From contig NZ_JALXVH010000028.1 of assembly GCF_025149945.1 (NCBI RefSeq), forward strand, positions 1 to 38,197: a DNA stretch of 38,197 nucleotides. The letters run 5' to 3'. Positions 36,568-38,197 of the stretch are shown here, one piece after another. This stretch comes from Kocuria sp. p3-SID1428 (lineage in GTDB: Bacteria > Actinomycetota > Actinomycetes > Actinomycetales > Micrococcaceae). The notes beneath the pieces were generated by a model. That model was not told the DNA's origin, made no database searches, and worked only from the letters and a program-made list of their open reading frames with translations. The position numbers and the translations under genes are program-made. Positions within the stretch are counted from its first letter, which is position 1. Each line of letters begins with the position of its first letter.

Positions 36568-37206
36568 ATGAAGAAGTCCATCTGGACTACCAGCATGGCC
36601 GCTACCGCAGCGGCGAGCGTGCTCGCGCTGACCGCCTGCGGAGGCACCGCGGAGGAGGAAGACGCACAACCCGCGCCCTCGCAGACGGCGTCCGAGGCGG
36701 CGGCTGCGCCGTCGACATCGTCCGAGTCATCGAATATGGACATGGGCATGGATCATGGTTCCGGGGGTATGGCCGGGCACAATCCCGAGGGCGGGCCCCC
36801 GCCCGAGGGCATCGAGGCCGCAGCCGATCCCACCTATCCGATCGACTCGACGGCGGTTCTCACCGCTGACCACATGCCCGGCATGGCGGGGTCAGAGGCG
36901 ACGATCACCGGTGCCTTCGATACGACGGCCTACTCGGTGAGCTACACGCCCACAGATGGTGGCGAGCCCGTCGTCGACCACAAGTGGGTCGTGCACGAGG
37001 AGCTGGAAGATCCGGGTGAGGCGCCTCTTCCGGCGGGTACCGAGGTCGTGCTGGAGGCCGATCACATGCCCGGCATGGAGGGCGCCGAGGCGACGATCGA
37101 GAGCTCGACCGAGGAGACCGTGTACATGGTCGACACCACGATCGATGGCATGGAGATGGCCAACCACAAGTGGTTCGTCGAAAGCGAGCTCCAGCCCGCC
37201 GAGTAA
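36568..37206 (+). CDS. YdhK-family (DUF1541) copper-associated lipoprotein, copy 2
   Basis: A 212-residue lipoprotein with lipobox LTAC, an acidic/Ser-rich tether and a Met/His cluster (MDMGMDHGSGGM), then two DUF1541 repeats: ADHMPGMAGSEATITGAFDT ... DHKWVVHEEL and ADHMPGMEGAEATIESSTEE ... NHKWFVESEL. GAAGGAG lies 6 nt before the ATG. It follows copB2 by 109 bp on the same strand. Compared with copy 1 the tether differs most and the repeats least, as expected for functional metal-binding domains after duplication or separate acquisition. Confidence 0.9.
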   Translation: MKKSIWTTSMAATAAASVLALTACGGTAEEEDAQPAPSQTASEAAAAPSTSSESSNMDMGMDHGSGGMAGHNPEGGPPPEGIEAAADPTYPIDSTAVLTADHMPGMAGSEATITGAFDTTAYSVSYTPTDGGEPVVDHKWVVHEELEDPGEAPLPAGTEVVLEADHMPGMEGAEATIESSTEETVYMVDTTIDGMEMANHKWFVESELQPAE

Positions 37207-37237
37207 GCGTGAAAGGGGCGGTGTCCCGGCCCGCGCG

Positions 37238-37259
37238 TCTTCACGAACTCTTCATGGCT
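37238..37259 (+). promoter_or_regulatory. Tandem 11-bp repeat before the copper-storage gene
   Basis: TCTTCACGAAC / TCTTCATGGCT, matching in spacing and core the repeat at 31538. A TCTATGGT -10-like element at about 37288-37295 lies downstream. Suggests that the CopR-like regulator also controls the storage protein. Confidence 0.5.
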
Positions 37260-37356
37260 TCGCCCTTCCGCCTCCTGCCGGTCGCTGTCTATGGTCAACG
37301 GAGCGGGTTGGTGCCTGCCAGCCTGCTCCGTTCGGATCGACAGAAAGAGCGAGACC

Positions 37357-37767
37357 ATGACTCATCACGTGAGCTCGATGCTGGAGACGTACCCGAAGGA
37401 TCTCGGCGGCATCGACACCCAGAAACTGGCCGAATGCATCGAGGCCTGCTTCGAGTGCGCGCAGACCTGCACCGCCTGCGCCGACGCCTGCCTGGCCGAA
37501 GACATGGTCGCGGAGCTGACCCAGTGCATCCGTCTGAACCTGGACTGCGCCGACCTCTGCGAGACCACCGGGAGGGTGCTCTCCCGCCAGACCGGCAACA
37601 ACATCGACGTCAACCGCGCCGCGCTCGAAACGTGCCGGACGGCGTGCCGGTCCTGCGCCGAAGAGTGCGAAAAGCACGTGGATATGCATGAGCATTGCCG
37701 GGTCTGCGCGGAGGCGTGCCGGCGCTGCGAGATCGCCTGCGCGGATCTGCTGGCCTCTCTGGATTGA
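37357..37767 (+). CDS. Cytosolic four-helix-bundle copper storage protein (Csp3/DUF326-like)
   Basis: A 136-residue protein with 18 cysteines in CxxxC and CxxC-like spacing: AECIEACFECAQTCTACADA C, LDCADLC, ETCRTACRSCAEEC, CRVCAEACRRCEIAC (split as needed). This lines the core of a four-helix bundle as in Csp proteins, which hold many Cu(I) ions per monomer. There is no signal peptide, so it is the cytosolic Csp3 type. AAGAGCGAG precedes the ATG. It has its own upstream repeat and probable promoter, separating it from the YdhK gene 150 bp upstream. Confidence 0.9.
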   Translation: MTHHVSSMLETYPKDLGGIDTQKLAECIEACFECAQTCTACADACLAEDMVAELTQCIRLNLDCADLCETTGRVLSRQTGNNIDVNRAALETCRTACRSCAEECEKHVDMHEHCRVCAEACRRCEIACADLLASLD

Positions 37768-37930
37768 GACCGGCCTGCTCAGACCTTTGTTCGCCTTCCA
37801 GCAGGCTGAGGCTTGCCGCAGCAAGCTGGGGGCGAACCTCAACCGTGGGGGAGATGCCAACGGCGCCAAGCCACAACCAGGTGAGGATGACTGCGCGGTC
37901 TACCAGTGGCGTCCGGACCCAGTAATCCAT
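37768..37930. other. Gene-poor stretch between csp and the IS481 end
   Basis: No supported gene. A minus-strand frame reads MDYWVRTPLVDRAVILTWLW LGAV (split here for length) from 37930 leftward, with a hydrophobic segment, but it runs antisense into the csp gene and has no recognisable domain. It may be the 5' end of a gene cut at the island edge. Confidence 0.4.
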
Positions 37931-37955
37931 GGTTCGATCCCCACAGGGCCCACCA
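37931..37955 (+). other. tRNA 3'-end-like sequence, candidate attachment-site remnant
   Basis: GGTTCGATCCCCACAGGGCC CACCA (split here) has the T-loop GGTTCGATCC, the acceptor 3' strand AGGGCCCA and a CCA end. The 5' part of the T stem (CATGG) does not pair with CCCAC, and no D or anticodon arm lies upstream, so it is not a full tRNA. Such partial 3' ends are typical att sites left by integrases. The IS481 element starts one base later. Confidence 0.45.
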
Positions 37956-37977
37956 TTGTGATGTCTCAGTACATCGG

Positions 37978-38011
37978 AAACACCCCGAACCCTCAGGTTC
38001 GGGGTGTTTTT
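37978..38011. terminator. Rho-independent terminator at the IS481 transposase end
   Basis: AAACACCCCGAAC-CCTCAG-GTTCGGGGTGTTT followed by TT: a 13-bp stem with T run on the plus side and A run on the minus side, so it can work in both directions. The transposase stop codon lies in the loop. Confidence 0.8.
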
Positions 38012-38197
38012 CGTTGTGGCTGGTACTTCCGCGTGGGGTCCAGGGTGAGCTCGCGGAGGATCTTTCCGGTGGCCTTGTCCACGATGGTGATCTCGCGGTC
38101 CTCGACGATGAGAACGATGTGGGTTCGGGCGTGGGCTCGGCCGATGCCGATGTGGAAGAGCTGGCCGTCGTAGCGCAGCGTGACTTTGCCTGTGGCG
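37993..38197 (-). CDS. IS481-family transposase, C-terminal part (5' end outside window)
   Basis: 67 codons ending at TGA 37995-37993 read GKVTLRYDGQLFHIGIGRAH, ARTHIVLIVEDREITIVDKA and LRELTLDPTRKYQP. This is the conserved C-terminal beta-rich tail of IS481-family DDE transposases. The catalytic core lies beyond base 38197. Confidence 0.85.
   Translation of the reverse strand, partial: ATGKVTLRYDGQLFHIGIGRAHARTHIVLIVEDREITIVDKATGKILRELTLDPTRKYQPQRKTPRT

Larger units (their letters stand above)
37957..38197 (-). mobile_element. IS481-family element, right end only
   Basis: The terminus begins TGTGATGTCTCAGTACATCG at 37957, which is typical of IS481-family inverted repeats. It is followed by the transposase 3' end on the minus strand and runs off the window. 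Confidence 0.7.

Noticed and set aside
37610..37930. 106-codon minus-strand frame downstream of csp
   Set aside because: It has a hydrophobic N-terminus but runs antisense into the csp gene, and I recognise no domain; kept only as a note.

Overview
The window is high-GC actinobacterial DNA. Actinobacterial holin-X, an Rpf-type lytic transglycosylase with an NlpC/P60 domain, an MmpS-like protein, YdhK copper lipoproteins and an IS481/IS3/IS30 complement all fit a Micrococcaceae-like actinomycete (Kocuria/Nesterenkonia/Citricoccus-like). The genus is inferred from protein style only. The layout is a conserved chromosomal left part, a scarred middle, and a mobile copper-resistance island on the right.

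1-12.8 kb, housekeeping: part of an elongator tRNA-Met; a GT4 glycosyltransferase translationally coupled to a DMT-type membrane protein; a holin-X envelope protein; a secreted Rpf + SLH + NlpC/P60 cell-wall hydrolase with a possible MtrA box; an MmpS-like protein; a PabC-type aminodeoxychorismate lyase; a type II NADH dehydrogenase; and a glycine betaine ABC operon (ATPase-permease-lipoprotein). A GNAT acetyltransferase follows.

12.8-21.6 kb, scarred: a DHA2 MFS exporter and a TetR regulator have both lost their 5' halves at one junction, and a LysE exporter is truncated next to them. An intact MobA-like aromatic hydroxylase follows. Next comes copper module 1, CopB ATPase then YdhK lipoprotein, behind a promoter whose spacer holds a CsoR-like palindrome. 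Beyond it lie a frameshifted FAD dehydrogenase, a cluster of repeated boxes, an IS5 scrap and the TOPRIM end of an OLD-type nuclease.

21.7-26.1 kb: a compact catabolic-looking unit of an SLC23/NCS2-like permease and a zinc alcohol dehydrogenase, divergent from a GAF-PucR regulator.

26.1-29.6 kb, insertion hotspot: an inverted-repeat element, a 5' fragment of hsdM, a 5' fragment of a DUF3800 gene, and an IS3 element whose orfB is split by an IS30 element with a 3-bp target duplication. The IS3 element has no matching target duplication of its own, which points to rearrangement.

29.6-38.2 kb, copper module 2: a CopRS-like two-component system divergent from a multicopper oxidase and an F510_1955 lipoprotein; a broken DUF418 gene; a CsoR-like box; a second CopB carrying an in-frame TGA at codon 60; a second YdhK lipoprotein; and a Cys-rich cytosolic copper-storage protein. 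The promoters of the oxidase and of the storage protein share a tandem 11-bp repeat. This suggests two tiers of control: CsoR-type for export, CopRS-type for oxidation and storage. The window ends in a tRNA-3'-end-like sequence abutting an IS481 element. No csoR gene is visible.
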